A DNA stretch of 64,000 nucleotides from Haloglomus litoreum (GTDB taxonomy: Archaea; Halobacteriota; Halobacteria; Halobacteriales; Haloarculaceae): the NCBI RefSeq assembly GCF_029338515.1, contig NZ_CP119988.1, positions 744,001 to 808,000 of the forward strand, in the 5' to 3' direction. A model generated the notes under the pieces. The model searched no databases. It was not told the origin of the DNA and saw nothing but the letters and a program-made list of their open reading frames with translations. Made by a program: the position numbers and the translations under genes. This document shows positions 52,057 to 60,695 of this stretch, in pieces; within the stretch, counting starts at the first letter, position 1; every line of letters begins with the position of its first letter.

Positions 52057-52551
52057 ATGGATTCCCGTATCGCGGTCCTCCTCGTCGGCCTGGTGGTTGG
52101 CGCCCTCGCCGGCGGCCTGGCCGTCGGCCTGGTCCAGCCCACCCAGTCCGGCGTCAGCGTCCCCTCGATGACGACGACCGCCGCGACCGGCTGTCTCGCC
52201 GGCGACGAGCCACGTGCCTGGGTCGGCCAGGCGGGCGGCGGCGCGGGCGAGTACCGCGCCGTCTACCTCGAGAACTACTCGTTCAGTCACGACGACCCGA
52301 ACCTAGCCGTCCGCGGCGACATCACCGAGGCCGGGGACGGACGGTGGGAACTCGCGCTGACGACGGAGTCCGAGACGCCGACGAAGGCGCCCGCCGAGGA
52401 CTGCCAGCCCAGGACCACGGTGAGCGCCTCCGTCGCGCTGCCGTCGGAGTTCGAGACGCTACGAGTCACGCTCGACGGCGAGGTGATCGCCGTAATCGAG
52501 CACTCCGGGAACAGCCCAGCGTTCCGCTACCTGAACGAGTCCGGAAACTGA
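52057..52551 (+). CDS. secreted/anchored small protein, unknown function
   Basis: A 164-residue protein with one N-terminal hydrophobic helix (IAVLLVGLVVGALAGGLAVGL, about 5-25) that is a signal peptide or anchor. The outer part has two Cys (CLAGDE near 46, CQPRTT near 117) that might pair, and beta-like AVRGDITEAGDGRWELALTT. No family recognised. It is divergent from the glycosyltransferase gene, with 74 bases between starts. Confidence 0.68.
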   Translation: MDSRIAVLLVGLVVGALAGGLAVGLVQPTQSGVSVPSMTTTAATGCLAGDEPRAWVGQAGGGAGEYRAVYLENYSFSHDDPNLAVRGDITEAGDGRWELALTTESETPTKAPAEDCQPRTTVSASVALPSEFETLRVTLDGEVIAVIEHSGNSPAFRYLNESGN

Positions 52552-52599
52552 CTGGCTCGCCGGGCGTTCTCCGCCGACCGAGCGGTCGCTTCGGTCATC

Positions 52600-53943
52600 T
52601 CACCGCGTCGTCACCTTCCGCCAGGCCGCGCGGTAGTCGCCGTCGCCGTCGAAGTGGGCCAGCGGCCCGTCGAGCTGGATCCAGAAGAGGAAGAGCTCGT
52701 CGTCCCGGTCGGGGTCGCGGCCGTCGAGGGAGGCCCGCGCGGCGTCCAGCCCAGCGGCTTCGCCCGCGTCACTCCCGAAGCCGCAGTGGTCCGGGCCGGG
52801 GCATATCCCCTCGGCCTCGCCGTCGAGGTACACCTGGCCGTCGGTCGGCGTGTCGACGGCGATGCCGGTCGCGTTCTCGACCTCCTCCAGTGCCTCCCCG
52901 TTGCCCCGTCCGGCCCGGAGGCCCAGCATCGGCGTCCGGCCGGTGGCCGACAGGACGGTCGTGGCGTTGGTGAACAGGCGCGACTCGTCGAGCACCCAGC
53001 CCGCCACGAAGACGTGGTCGCCGCCGTGGATCAGCCGCTGGGCGAAGACGAGCACCGGGAGCCTGACGCCACCGTCGAGCGTGGCGACGGCCCGCCCGAC
53101 GGCGAACCCGCTCTGGGAGTCGGCCTCGCTCTCGCCCGCGAACCGGAGCGAGGGGTCCGCCACCCGGAACGGCTCGTCGTCGTCCCCGGCGGTGCTGGTG
53201 AACAGCAGCGGGGAGGCCTTGTCTACCTCCTTCGGGGGCCGGAGCGGCTTGTGCGGGTGGCCGCGGACGAGCGTCGGCGTCGTCAGGTCCCGGAGGACGG
53301 TCTCCTCGCTCGTCGGCGAGGCGGCGCGGGCGCCCGTGACCATGTTCTTCACGTAGTCGGCGTGGTCGGCGGCCGCGGCCGGGTCCGAGACGCCCGGGAG
53401 GTCGACCACCGGGGCCGTGACGACGAACGTCTCGCCGACGACTGGGGCGTCCGCGGTCGGGACCCCGTCGCCGTCGTCGTCCGGGTCGAGGTAGGCCAGC
53501 GCCCGGTCGATGTCGATGGTCTCGTCGCTGCCGTCGCCCTCCCCACGAACGGGATTGATGCGGTTGCTCCGGGTCGTGTTGTGGTTGTTAGCCCGCTCGG
53601 TCCCGTCGTCGCCATCGCCATCCGAGTCGTCGTCCGTGGACCGGACGCCCGAGCGGTTGCTTCGGGTGTTGTTGTAGTTGGCTGTTCGCAACTGGCTCCC
53701 GGTGAGCCAGCCTCGGACCCGGACGGTCCCGAGCGCGGGGTTCCCCGAGTCGATCTCGGAGTCCAGCGCACGGAGGAGGTGCGCGGAGCGGCGAACCGGG
53801 GCGTCCTTCTCACCCGGCGGCGCCAGCAGGAACGCGGGCGTCGCCGCCGTCCGGGTCACCCGCCCCGCGACGGCGTCGAGGCACCCCGCGAGCGCGACCA
53901 GCCCCGCGCCCGCACAGCTACCCAGATACGTACGTCGATTCAT
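52600..53943 (-). CDS. large Tat lipoprotein, unknown function
   Basis: A 447-residue exported lipoprotein: MNRRTYLGSCAGAGLVALAGC signal, lipobox Cys about residue 21. Near residues 85-130 two similar segments, NYNNTRSNRSG and NHNTTRSNRIN, flank an acidic run (DDDSDGDGDDG), giving four N-glycosylation-like sequons. The body has GETFVVTAPVVDLPGVSDP and a Cys pair (CPGPDHCGF) near 385. I recognise no enzyme motif. The promoter is the very AT-rich 53944-53980. It is convergent with the small secreted protein. Confidence 0.68.
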   Translation of the reverse strand: MNRRTYLGSCAGAGLVALAGCLDAVAGRVTRTAATPAFLLAPPGEKDAPVRRSAHLLRALDSEIDSGNPALGTVRVRGWLTGSQLRTANYNNTRSNRSGVRSTDDDSDGDGDDGTERANNHNTTRSNRINPVRGEGDGSDETIDIDRALAYLDPDDDGDGVPTADAPVVGETFVVTAPVVDLPGVSDPAAAADHADYVKNMVTGARAASPTSEETVLRDLTTPTLVRGHPHKPLRPPKEVDKASPLLFTSTAGDDDEPFRVADPSLRFAGESEADSQSGFAVGRAVATLDGGVRLPVLVFAQRLIHGGDHVFVAGWVLDESRLFTNATTVLSATGRTPMLGLRAGRGNGEALEEVENATGIAVDTPTDGQVYLDGEAEGICPGPDHCGFGSDAGEAAGLDAARASLDGRDPDRDDELFLFWIQLDGPLAHFDGDGDYRAAWRKVTTR

Positions 53944-54040
53944 GCTATTATAAGACTATAAGATATATTAAACTTATCTGCTGGACGGCGAATCTTCGTC
54001 ACAGAACGGCCAGAGCATCCGATCAGGGGCCGGAGAACAC

Positions 54041-54640
54041 CTACCGGAACAGTCGTCGCACGCGGTCGGCCAGTGACTCGCTCGACGCCTCCGGAACGCC
54101 CCCGTCCGCCCGCACCTTCGCGGAGAACTTCTCGCGGACCTTCTCGACCTTCGGCCGGACCTGCGCGGCGCAGTAGGGCTGATCTGGGTTCTTCTCGAAG
54201 TAGTCCTGGTGCTTCTCCTCGGCGCGATACCACTCGCCCAGCGGTTCGACCTCCGTGACGATGTCCTCGTAGACACCCTCGTCCTCCAGCGCCTCGATGA
54301 ACCCCTCGACGAGCGCTTTCTGCTCGTCGTCGTGGTAGTAGACGGCCGAGCGGTACTGCGAGCCCACGTCCGGGCCCTGGCGGTCCTCGGTCGTCGGGTC
54401 GTGGATGGAGAAGAACACCTCCAGTAGCTCCTCGTACGTGATGACGGAGGGGTCGAACGCCACCTGCACGGCCTCGGCGTGGCCCGTGCTCCCCGAGCAG
54501 ACCTCGCGGTAGCTGGGGTCCTCGGTGTGGCCGCCGGTGTAGCCCGACTCGGCCGCGTGGACGCCGTCGAGTTCCTTCATCGCCGCCTCGATGCACCAGA
54601 AGCACCCGCCCGCGAACGTCGCCGTCTCGGTGTCTGTCAT
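54041..54640 (-). CDS. msrA: peptide methionine sulfoxide reductase MsrA
   Basis: A 199-residue enzyme that repairs methionine-S-sulfoxide. Active-site FAGGCFWCIEAAM at about 9-21 with catalytic Cys13; GYTGGHTEDPSYREVCSGSTGHAEAVQVAFD near 34-64; FFSIHDPTTEDRQGPDVGSQYRSAVYYHD near 76-104. There is no clear recycling Cys near the C-terminus; a Cys at about 161 (YCAAQV) might serve. Upstream is a large repeat module. Confidence 0.95.
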   Translation of the reverse strand: MTDTETATFAGGCFWCIEAAMKELDGVHAAESGYTGGHTEDPSYREVCSGSTGHAEAVQVAFDPSVITYEELLEVFFSIHDPTTEDRQGPDVGSQYRSAVYYHDDEQKALVEGFIEALEDEGVYEDIVTEVEPLGEWYRAEEKHQDYFEKNPDQPYCAAQVRPKVEKVREKFSAKVRADGGVPEASSESLADRVRRLFR

Positions 54641-54689
54641 GTGGGTGTCTAGGTGTCGGGGAGGTATAAGGGTCCGCTCGGTGGGTCGG

Positions 54690-55320
54690 GCGTTGACAGC
54701 TCCGGACTCGGCAACGATGGCGCCTCAGATGCTACCGCCGTCCCTTGCGACGACGATACGGCCACCTACGAAGCCCTCGGCCGCTCCGGGGCCGCGGCTC
54801 GCTGTGCGCGCTCGCTCCGCTCGCGTGCTTGCGTCGCCGAGGCACCACGGAGCGGCCTCGCCCTTCGAATCCGGCAGGACCGCGTATTCGTCAGTCAGAT
54901 AGCGTGGGCCTCACGCCTCCCCAGCCGACTGCGCTTCTCGCTCCCTGCGGTCGCTGTGATGCCCGTCCCTCACGCGTGCTCGGCGGCTGGCCCCCGGCAC
55001 AGCCGCCAGCGCGCGCCGCTTCGACTGACGGGATACACGCCCCGCCACAATCCAACGGGCCGGGAGCGCGTGGTGAGCACTGCGGGGCGCTCCGCGCCCC
55101 CGCGAGCGGCGTCAGCCGCGAGCAGCGAACCCGCGCGACCTGGGGAAGGGCAGGGCCGCCGCGCCCGTGACACGTTCCACGTCCCTGGGGGAATCGAAGG
55201 GCGAGCGTGCTCCGGGTCATCTGACGACGCAAGCACCGCAACGAGCGACCGCAGGGAGCGAGTGAGGAGCGCAGCAAGTCAGGGACCCGGAGCGCGCGAG
55301 GGCTTCGCAGTTGTCTCATG
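54690..55320. repeat. long repeat module (copy E) between msrA and the amidohydrolase
   Basis: Holds two inverted sub-copies: one starting ACGAAGCCCTCGG near 54764 and one ending GAGGGCTTCGCAGTTGTCTC near 55318. Exact matches: 54982-55009 with 139-166 (inverted, 28), 55057-55078 with 23043-23064 (direct, 22), 55125-55157 with 39840-39872 (inverted, 33). No gene seen. Confidence 0.7.
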
Positions 55321-55448
55321 AAATACTTGAATTTCACATATAAAATCGCGGTAGGTGGGTAATGGGGGTGTTTGAAGTCGGAAATATCTTTTTTGACGAT
55401 TATCTACATCCGCCACATTCACGCGGGCCACCCGAGAAGCGGGTAGCA
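55321..55448. other. AT-rich tract between module E and the amidohydrolase
   Basis: ATGAAATACTTGAATTTCAC and GGAAATATCTTTTTTGACGA mark an AT-rich tract that probably contains the amidohydrolase promoter. The frame is open from 55362 but lacks family similarity before 55449. Confidence 0.45.
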
Positions 55449-56768
55449 ATGAACGAAGAGACGGGAACCTACCGGATCGCCGGCGGGCACGTCCTCCGAC
55501 CGGATATGACCGTCGAGCGCGCGGACGTCCTCGTCGACCGTGAGGCGGGCGTCACCGAGGCCGTCGGGGACCCCGACGACCTCCCCGGCGCCGAGGCGAC
55601 GCTCGACGCCGAAGACTCGCTCGTCATGCCGGGGCTCGTCAACGCCCACACGCACGTCGCGATGACGCTGCTCCGGGGGTACGCCGACGACAAGCCGCTG
55701 GATGCCTGGCTGCAGGAGGACATCTGGCCGGTCGAGGGCGTCCTCGAGCCGGCGGACGTGCGTGCCGGGGCGCGACTCGGCGTCCTGGAGATGATACAGT
55801 CCGGGACGACGGCGTTCGCGGATATGTACTTCCACGTCGGGCAGGTCGCGGACGTGGTGGCGGAGGCGGGGCTGCGCGCGCGACTGGGTCACGGCGTCGT
55901 GACCGTCGGGAAGGACGACGACGCGGCGCGTGCGGACTTCCAGGAGTCGCTGGAGGTTGCGCGCGAGTTCGACGGCGCGGCGGACGGGCGCGTCCGGACC
56001 GCGCTGATGCCCCACTCGTTGACCACCGTCGACGCCGACCTGCTCGACGAGTACGTCGCCGCGGCGCGCGAGGCCGGCGTCCCGGTCCACCTGCACGCCA
56101 ACGAGACGCGCGACGAGGTCGCACCCATCGTCGACGAGCACGGCCAGCGGCCGCTCGCGTTCGCCCGCGAGCGCGGACTGTTGCAGTCCGAGGACTTCCT
56201 CGCACACGGTGTCCACCTCGACGAGAGCGAGATAGAGGTCCTCGCGGAGACGGGCACCGGCGTCGTCCACTGCCCGGCGTCGAACATGAAGCTCGCGAGC
56301 GGGATGGCGCCGGTGCAGGAGCTGCTGGACGCCGGGGTCCCGGTCGCGCTCGGGACCGACGGCGCGGCCTCGAACAACGACCTCTCGATGTTCGACGAGC
56401 TGCGTGACGCCGCGATGCTGGGCAAACTGGCCGCGGACGACGCGAGTGCGGTACCCGCCGAGGCCGCCGTCGAGATGGCGACCGCGGACGGCGCCGAGGT
56501 GCTGGGGCTGCCCGGCGGCCGGGTGGAGGCCGGTGCGGCCGCCGACCTCGCGGTTCTCGACCTCGATGCCGCGCACCTCACGCCCCGGCACGACCTCGTG
56601 AGCCACCTCGCGTACGCCGCGAGCGCGGCCGACGTGCGCCACACGGTCTGTGATGGCCACGTGCTGATGCGCGACCGCGAGGTGCTGACGCTGGACGCCG
56701 CAGCGACGAAGCGCGAGGCCGGCCGCCGGGCACGGGCGGCGGTCGACCGGGCCGAGGACGGGGACTGA
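55449..56768 (+). CDS. amidohydrolase, 5'-deoxyadenosine/SAH deaminase type
   Basis: A 439-residue metal-dependent deaminase of the MtaD/SsnA/DadD group, which acts on S-adenosylhomocysteine, 5'-methylthioadenosine or 5'-deoxyadenosine. Metal ligands: PGLVNAHTHVAMTLLRGYADD near 58-78, VHLHANETRDEV near 214-225, HGVHLDE near 252, and ALGTDGAASNNDLSMFDELR near 298-317. It lies about 1.3 kb from ahcY, which handles the same metabolite, suggesting a salvage neighbourhood; exact substrate is uncertain. Confidence 0.88.
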   Translation: MNEETGTYRIAGGHVLRPDMTVERADVLVDREAGVTEAVGDPDDLPGAEATLDAEDSLVMPGLVNAHTHVAMTLLRGYADDKPLDAWLQEDIWPVEGVLEPADVRAGARLGVLEMIQSGTTAFADMYFHVGQVADVVAEAGLRARLGHGVVTVGKDDDAARADFQESLEVAREFDGAADGRVRTALMPHSLTTVDADLLDEYVAAAREAGVPVHLHANETRDEVAPIVDEHGQRPLAFARERGLLQSEDFLAHGVHLDESEIEVLAETGTGVVHCPASNMKLASGMAPVQELLDAGVPVALGTDGAASNNDLSMFDELRDAAMLGKLAADDASAVPAEAAVEMATADGAEVLGLPGGRVEAGAAADLAVLDLDAAHLTPRHDLVSHLAYAASAADVRHTVCDGHVLMRDREVLTLDAAATKREAGRRARAAVDRAEDGD

Positions 56769-56976
56769 CCGGTACTAAAGCGTTCGCGCCATCGCCCCGC
56801 GAGACGGTCCGTTTCGGGCCGCGTCCACGGCCCTATTCCCGGCATGCGTTCCGACGAGTGAGGGTTCGACGAGAGTGGCTCAGAACTGCTTCTAAACTTT
56901 ATCGAATGGTCTGAGTCCGTCTCGGGGGAGTCGCCAGCTGGTGTTGAACGGGGTGAACGGAACGAACGTCGACCCC

Positions 56977-56984
56977 GGTTTATG
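56977..56984 (+). promoter_or_regulatory. TATA box of the acidic surface protein gene
   Basis: GGTTTATG centred about 32 bases before the ATG at 57013. A second TATA-like AAACTTTATC lies near 56894. The remaining gap from 56769 shows nothing else. Confidence 0.45.
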
Positions 56985-57012
56985 GGAGGGCAACGGCTAC
57001 GAGCAGGTGACG

Positions 57013-57966
57013 ATGACCCGCACCCGACACAAGCTGTTCGCGGTCGCCATGGTGGTGGCGATGGTCCTGACGGCCTTCGCCCCGGCGGCAGCCGCCGCGA
57101 CCGCACAAACAGGCAACGACGGCGGCAACACGGTGGACGACGGCGGCAACACCGCCGTCGAGGACGATGACGACTCGGACAGCAACGAGACCGAGAACGA
57201 GACCGACGCCGAGGAGGAGCTGAACGAGACCGAAGACGGCGATGATATCAACGAGACGGATACCGACGACAACGAGACGGATACCGACGACAACGAGACG
57301 GATACCGACGACAACGAGACCGAGACCGAGACCGACGCCGAGGAGGAGCTGAACGAGACCGAAGACGGCGACGATATCAACGAGACGGACACCGACGACA
57401 ACGAGACCGAGAACGAGACCGACCTCAACGAGACCAACACCACGGACTCGGATGATGAGGGTCCGTTCGGTCAGACCGTCGCCTCGTTCGTCGGTGAGCT
57501 CGTCCAGCAGCGCACGGACGCGAACGAGAGCCAGTCCCGGAACATCGGACTGCAGGTGGCCGCGTTCGTGACCGCGAACAATCCCGGTCAGGGTAACGGC
57601 CCGCCGGCCTTCGTCTTCGGCGACGGGGGCAACGAGACCGACGACCGTGGTCCGCCGGCCTTCGTGACGGGGGACGACGACGGCAACGAGACCGACCGCG
57701 AGCGCGGCCCGCCGGAGAACCGTGGCCCCGACAAGGACAGGGAGCGCGGCCCGCCGGAGGACCGCGGTGACGACGATGAGGAAGAGGAGACGGAAGAGGA
57801 AGAGGAGACGGAAGAGGATGCGGAGGATGAGGAGACGGAAGAGGACGCGGAGACGGACGAGGAAGCGGACGATGAGGAGACCGAGACGGAGGACGACGAC
57901 ACCGATTCCGAGGACGACGATGACGACGCCGCGCCCGGCAACAGCGGTGGCGCCCCCGGTCGATAG
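57013..57966 (+). CDS. secreted acidic repeat protein
   Basis: A 317-residue exported protein: signal peptide at about 1-33 (HKLFAVAMVVAMVLTAFAP). The mature chain is extremely acidic and low-complexity: NET-rich blocks with many N-x-T sequons (about 55-150), a short hydrophobic-patterned segment FGQTVASFVGELVQQRTDAN (about 155-175) that may be the only folded part, Pro/Gly repeats GPPAFV and ERGPPE, then a long Glu/Asp/Thr tail ending APGNSGGAPGR. Probably a glycosylated surface or sheath protein; role unknown. Internal DNA repeats show recent expansion. Confidence 0.7.
   Translation: MTRTRHKLFAVAMVVAMVLTAFAPAAAAATAQTGNDGGNTVDDGGNTAVEDDDDSDSNETENETDAEEELNETEDGDDINETDTDDNETDTDDNETDTDDNETETETDAEEELNETEDGDDINETDTDDNETENETDLNETNTTDSDDEGPFGQTVASFVGELVQQRTDANESQSRNIGLQVAAFVTANNPGQGNGPPAFVFGDGGNETDDRGPPAFVTGDDDGNETDRERGPPENRGPDKDRERGPPEDRGDDDEEEETEEEEETEEDAEDEETEEDAETDEEADDEETETEDDDTDSEDDDDDAAPGNSGGAPGR
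57202..57389 (+). repeat. tandem and long direct repeats inside the acidic protein gene
   Basis: A 21-bp unit (AACGAGACGGATACCGACGA plus C) is repeated three times at 57250-57312. A 59-bp block at 57202-57260 recurs at 57331-57389 with one mismatch that I can see. All units keep the reading frame. Confidence 0.8.
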
Positions 57967-58087
57967 GCGCTGAGTCGACTCTCCCTGCGGTCCGCTCTAC
58001 TCCATCATCTCCCGTTCTCGATTCGGTAGCGGCAGCACCGCGCGGGCGTTCGGTAGCGTTTTCCGGCCGCTCTTCCTCCGCTCGGGC

Positions 58088-59365
58088 ATGACCGAGTCCA
58101 TCACCGCGCGGGTCGACGACCCCGACGCGGCCCGCGAATCCGGCCGACAGAAGATGGCGTGGGCACGCCAGCACATGCCCATCCTGGAGTCGCTGCGCGA
58201 GGAGTTCCGCGACGAGCAGCCCCTCGACGGCGAGGTCGTCGGGATGGCGATGCACGTCGAGGCGAAGACGGCCGTCCTGACCGAGACGCTGGCCGAGGCC
58301 GGCGCCGAGGTCGCCATCACGGGCTGCAACCCGCTCTCGACGCACGACGACGTGAGTGTCGCCCTCGACGCCCACGAGTCCATCACCTCCTACGCCGAGC
58401 GCGGCGTCGACGACGAGGCCTACTACGAGGCGATGGAGGCCGTCATCGGCCACGAGCCGACCATCACGGTCGACGACGGCGGCGACCTCGTCTTCCGCAT
58501 CCACGAGGAGCACCCAGACCTCATCGACTCCATCGTCGGCGGCTGCGAGGAGACCACGACGGGCGTCCACCGGCTCCGCGCGATGGCCGAGGACGGCGCC
58601 CTCGACTACCCGATGTTCGCCGTCAACGACACGCCGATGAAGCGCCTGTTCGACAACGTCCACGGCACGGGCGAGGCCTCGCTGTCGAACATCTCGATGA
58701 CGACGAACCTCTCGTTCGCCGGCAAGACGGTCGTCGTCGCGGGCTACGGCTACTGCGGCCGCGGCGTCGCGAAGAAGGCCGCCGGCCAGAACGCCCACGT
58801 CGTCGTCACCGAGGTCGACCCCCGGCGCGCGCTGGAGGCACACATGGAGGGGTACGAGGTTCTCCCCATGAACGAGGCTGCCGCCGAGGGCGACATCTTC
58901 GTCACGACCACGGGCAACCGCGACGTCATCACGCGCGAGGACTTCGAGGTCATGGGGGACGGCGTCGTCCTCGCCAACGCGGGCCACTTCGACGTGGAGA
59001 TCAACCTCGACCAGCTCGGCGACATGGCAGACTCGCGCGAGGAGGTCCGTGACGGCGTCGAGGCCTACCAGCTCCCCGATGGCCGGCGCATCAACGTCCT
59101 CGCGGAGGGCCGACTCGTCAACCTCGCCTCGCCCATCGCCCTGGGCCACCCGGTCGAGGTGATGGACCAGTCGTTCGGCGTGCAGGCCGTCGCCGTCCGC
59201 GAACTCGTCGAGAACCCCGACGCGTACGACGCCGGCGTCCACGAGGTGCCCGACGATCTGGACCGCGAGGTCGCCGAGGTGAAACTCGATGCTGAGGGCA
59301 TCGACATCGACGCGCTGAGCGCCGAACAGGAGGAGTACATGGGCTCCTGGGACCACGGGACCTGA
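58088..59365 (+). CDS. ahcY: adenosylhomocysteinase
   Basis: Cleaves S-adenosylhomocysteine to adenosine and homocysteine, an NAD enzyme. 425 residues: MHVEAKTAVLTETLAEAGAEV near 55-75, GCNPLSTHDDVSVAL near 79-93, GGCEETTTGVHRL near 151, NAD motif VVVAGYGYCGRGVAKKA near 215-231, GHFDVEINLDQL near 299. The C-terminus (residues about 405-425) lacks the KPxxYRY motif typical of eukaryotic and bacterial enzymes, which is usual in archaeal forms. It has its own start spacing and no overlap with neighbours. Confidence 0.95.
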   Translation: MTESITARVDDPDAARESGRQKMAWARQHMPILESLREEFRDEQPLDGEVVGMAMHVEAKTAVLTETLAEAGAEVAITGCNPLSTHDDVSVALDAHESITSYAERGVDDEAYYEAMEAVIGHEPTITVDDGGDLVFRIHEEHPDLIDSIVGGCEETTTGVHRLRAMAEDGALDYPMFAVNDTPMKRLFDNVHGTGEASLSNISMTTNLSFAGKTVVVAGYGYCGRGVAKKAAGQNAHVVVTEVDPRRALEAHMEGYEVLPMNEAAAEGDIFVTTTGNRDVITREDFEVMGDGVVLANAGHFDVEINLDQLGDMADSREEVRDGVEAYQLPDGRRINVLAEGRLVNLASPIALGHPVEVMDQSFGVQAVAVRELVENPDAYDAGVHEVPDDLDREVAEVKLDAEGIDIDALSAEQEEYMGSWDHGT

Positions 59366-59428
59366 GTCGGGCTGGACGAACCGCTCGGGGCCCGTCGCTC
59401 CGGGTTTCACTTCCGGTTTCCGGCGTTT

Positions 59429-59436
59429 CTTTAAAC
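59429..59436 (+). promoter_or_regulatory. TATA box of the small acidic gene
   Basis: CTTTAAAC centred 27 bases before the ATG at 59460, a near-ideal haloarchaeal TATA element. Confidence 0.7.
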
Positions 59437-59459
59437 CCTATCCGGGCCAACGCGGGCCC

Positions 59460-59891
59460 ATGAGTCAGTCCACCTTCGACGACGACGAACTGTTCGACGA
59501 GGCGACGATGGAGATGCGCGAGGAGGTCGAGGGCGCCCTGCAGGAGGCGCGCGCCGCGCTCCCGGAGCCTGACAGCATCTGGGACGTGGAGGCCGACAAC
59601 ACGCTGGGCGTGTTGAACGCGCTGAAGGGCGCACTCGACCTCGGCGACGCCGAGGAGCACCTCCGCGAGGCGAAAAAGCAGTTCGTCCTCGGCCAGCGCG
59701 CCGACGCGTTCGAGGACGCCGACGACCTCGAGGCGGAGATCGGCGAGCTGGAGGAGCTGTTCGGCGACATCGAGACCGCCCACGAGGAGGTCTCGGACCT
59801 CGCCTCGACGATTCCGGGCGTCCGCTCGGCGCTGGAGGAGGCCCACGAGGCCGCCGACGCCGACGAGGAAGCGGAGGACGAGGCGGAATAA
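59460..59891 (+). CDS. haloarchaeal conserved acidic protein (DUF5790-like)
   Basis: A 143-residue soluble, mostly helical acidic protein. The order ELFDEATMEMREEVEGALQEARAALP, then WDVEADNTLGVLNALKGALDLGDAEEHLREAKKQFVLGQRADAF, is what I recall of the haloarchaeal DUF5790 family. Coiled-coil character is strong from residue 85 to the end. Function unknown. The strong promoter suggests steady expression. Confidence 0.72.
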   Translation: MSQSTFDDDELFDEATMEMREEVEGALQEARAALPEPDSIWDVEADNTLGVLNALKGALDLGDAEEHLREAKKQFVLGQRADAFEDADDLEAEIGELEELFGDIETAHEEVSDLASTIPGVRSALEEAHEAADADEEAEDEAE

Positions 59892-59954
59892 CGACGTATC
59901 CGGCGGAGCTTCTCGATGCTTTCGCGATAGCGACAGTGTGGCTCAGGGTAGAAG

Positions 59955-60695
59955 CTACCTCTCCGGCTTCCACTCCCGCTCGTCGATGGCCGCCAGCACG
60001 TTCACGCAGGCGTCCGCCGCCGACGCGAGCAGGCGCTCGCCCTCCGCGGCCGTCGCGGGTGAGGGGTCCGCGAGGTTGCCGCTCTCGGAGAACTCGTCGA
60101 AGTCGTAGGCGAGGTTGGTGCCGTCGACGAAGACGCCGAACCCGTGGCCCGCGCCAGCGGCGGCCTCCTCGTAGCGCTCTTCGCGAACGAGGTCCGGCGC
60201 GAGGTGCAACATCAGGCTCGTCTCCGTGGGGCCGCCGTGGCCGAGTTCGAACTCCGGGGTGACCACGTCGAACCACGTGAACGGGACCGCGTAGCAGTCG
60301 CCGTCGCGGGTGAGTCGGCCGCAGACCTCCCGTAGCGCGCCCGTGTTCCCGCCGTGTCCGTTCACGACGACCACGCGGTCGAAGCCGTGGTGGGCCAGCG
60401 ACCGGCAGACGTCGGCGACGTAGTCGCGGAAGGTGTCCTCGGTGACCCAGAGGGTCCCGTCGAACGCGCGGTGTTCCTCGGCGACGCCGACCGGGACGGC
60501 GGGGGCGACGACCGGGTCTGCGTCGTGTTCGTCGGCGTAGCACTCGGCGGCTTCCGCGGCGATGGCCTCGGCGGCGAGGTGGTCGACCCCGAGCGGGGCG
60601 TGGGGGCCGTGCTGTTCGGTGGAGCCGACGGGGAGGATGGCGAGGTCGGTCTCCGCGTCCCGGGCGTCGGTCCAGGTGTGGTTCGAGAGGTTCAT
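59955..60695 (-). CDS. creatininase-family amidohydrolase
   Basis: A 246-residue metal-dependent hydrolase. Family motif PVGSTEQHGPHAPLGVDHL near 22-40 supplies Glu, His and Asp metal ligands; VVVNGHGGNTGALREV near 109-124; GHGGPTETSLML near 152-163. Archaeal members include the formamide hydrolase ArfB of riboflavin/F420 synthesis and creatininase-like mycofactocin proteins; which activity applies cannot be told. It is last before the hairpin array and runs minus. Confidence 0.88.
   Translation of the reverse strand: MNLSNHTWTDARDAETDLAILPVGSTEQHGPHAPLGVDHLAAEAIAAEAAECYADEHDADPVVAPAVPVGVAEEHRAFDGTLWVTEDTFRDYVADVCRSLAHHGFDRVVVVNGHGGNTGALREVCGRLTRDGDCYAVPFTWFDVVTPEFELGHGGPTETSLMLHLAPDLVREERYEEAAAGAGHGFGVFVDGTNLAYDFDEFSESGNLADPSPATAAEGERLLASAADACVNVLAAIDEREWKPER

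Noticed and set aside
57013-57966. Direct repeats considered as a CRISPR array
   Set aside because: Repeats are contiguous, in frame and inside a coding sequence, with no spacers and no cas genes.
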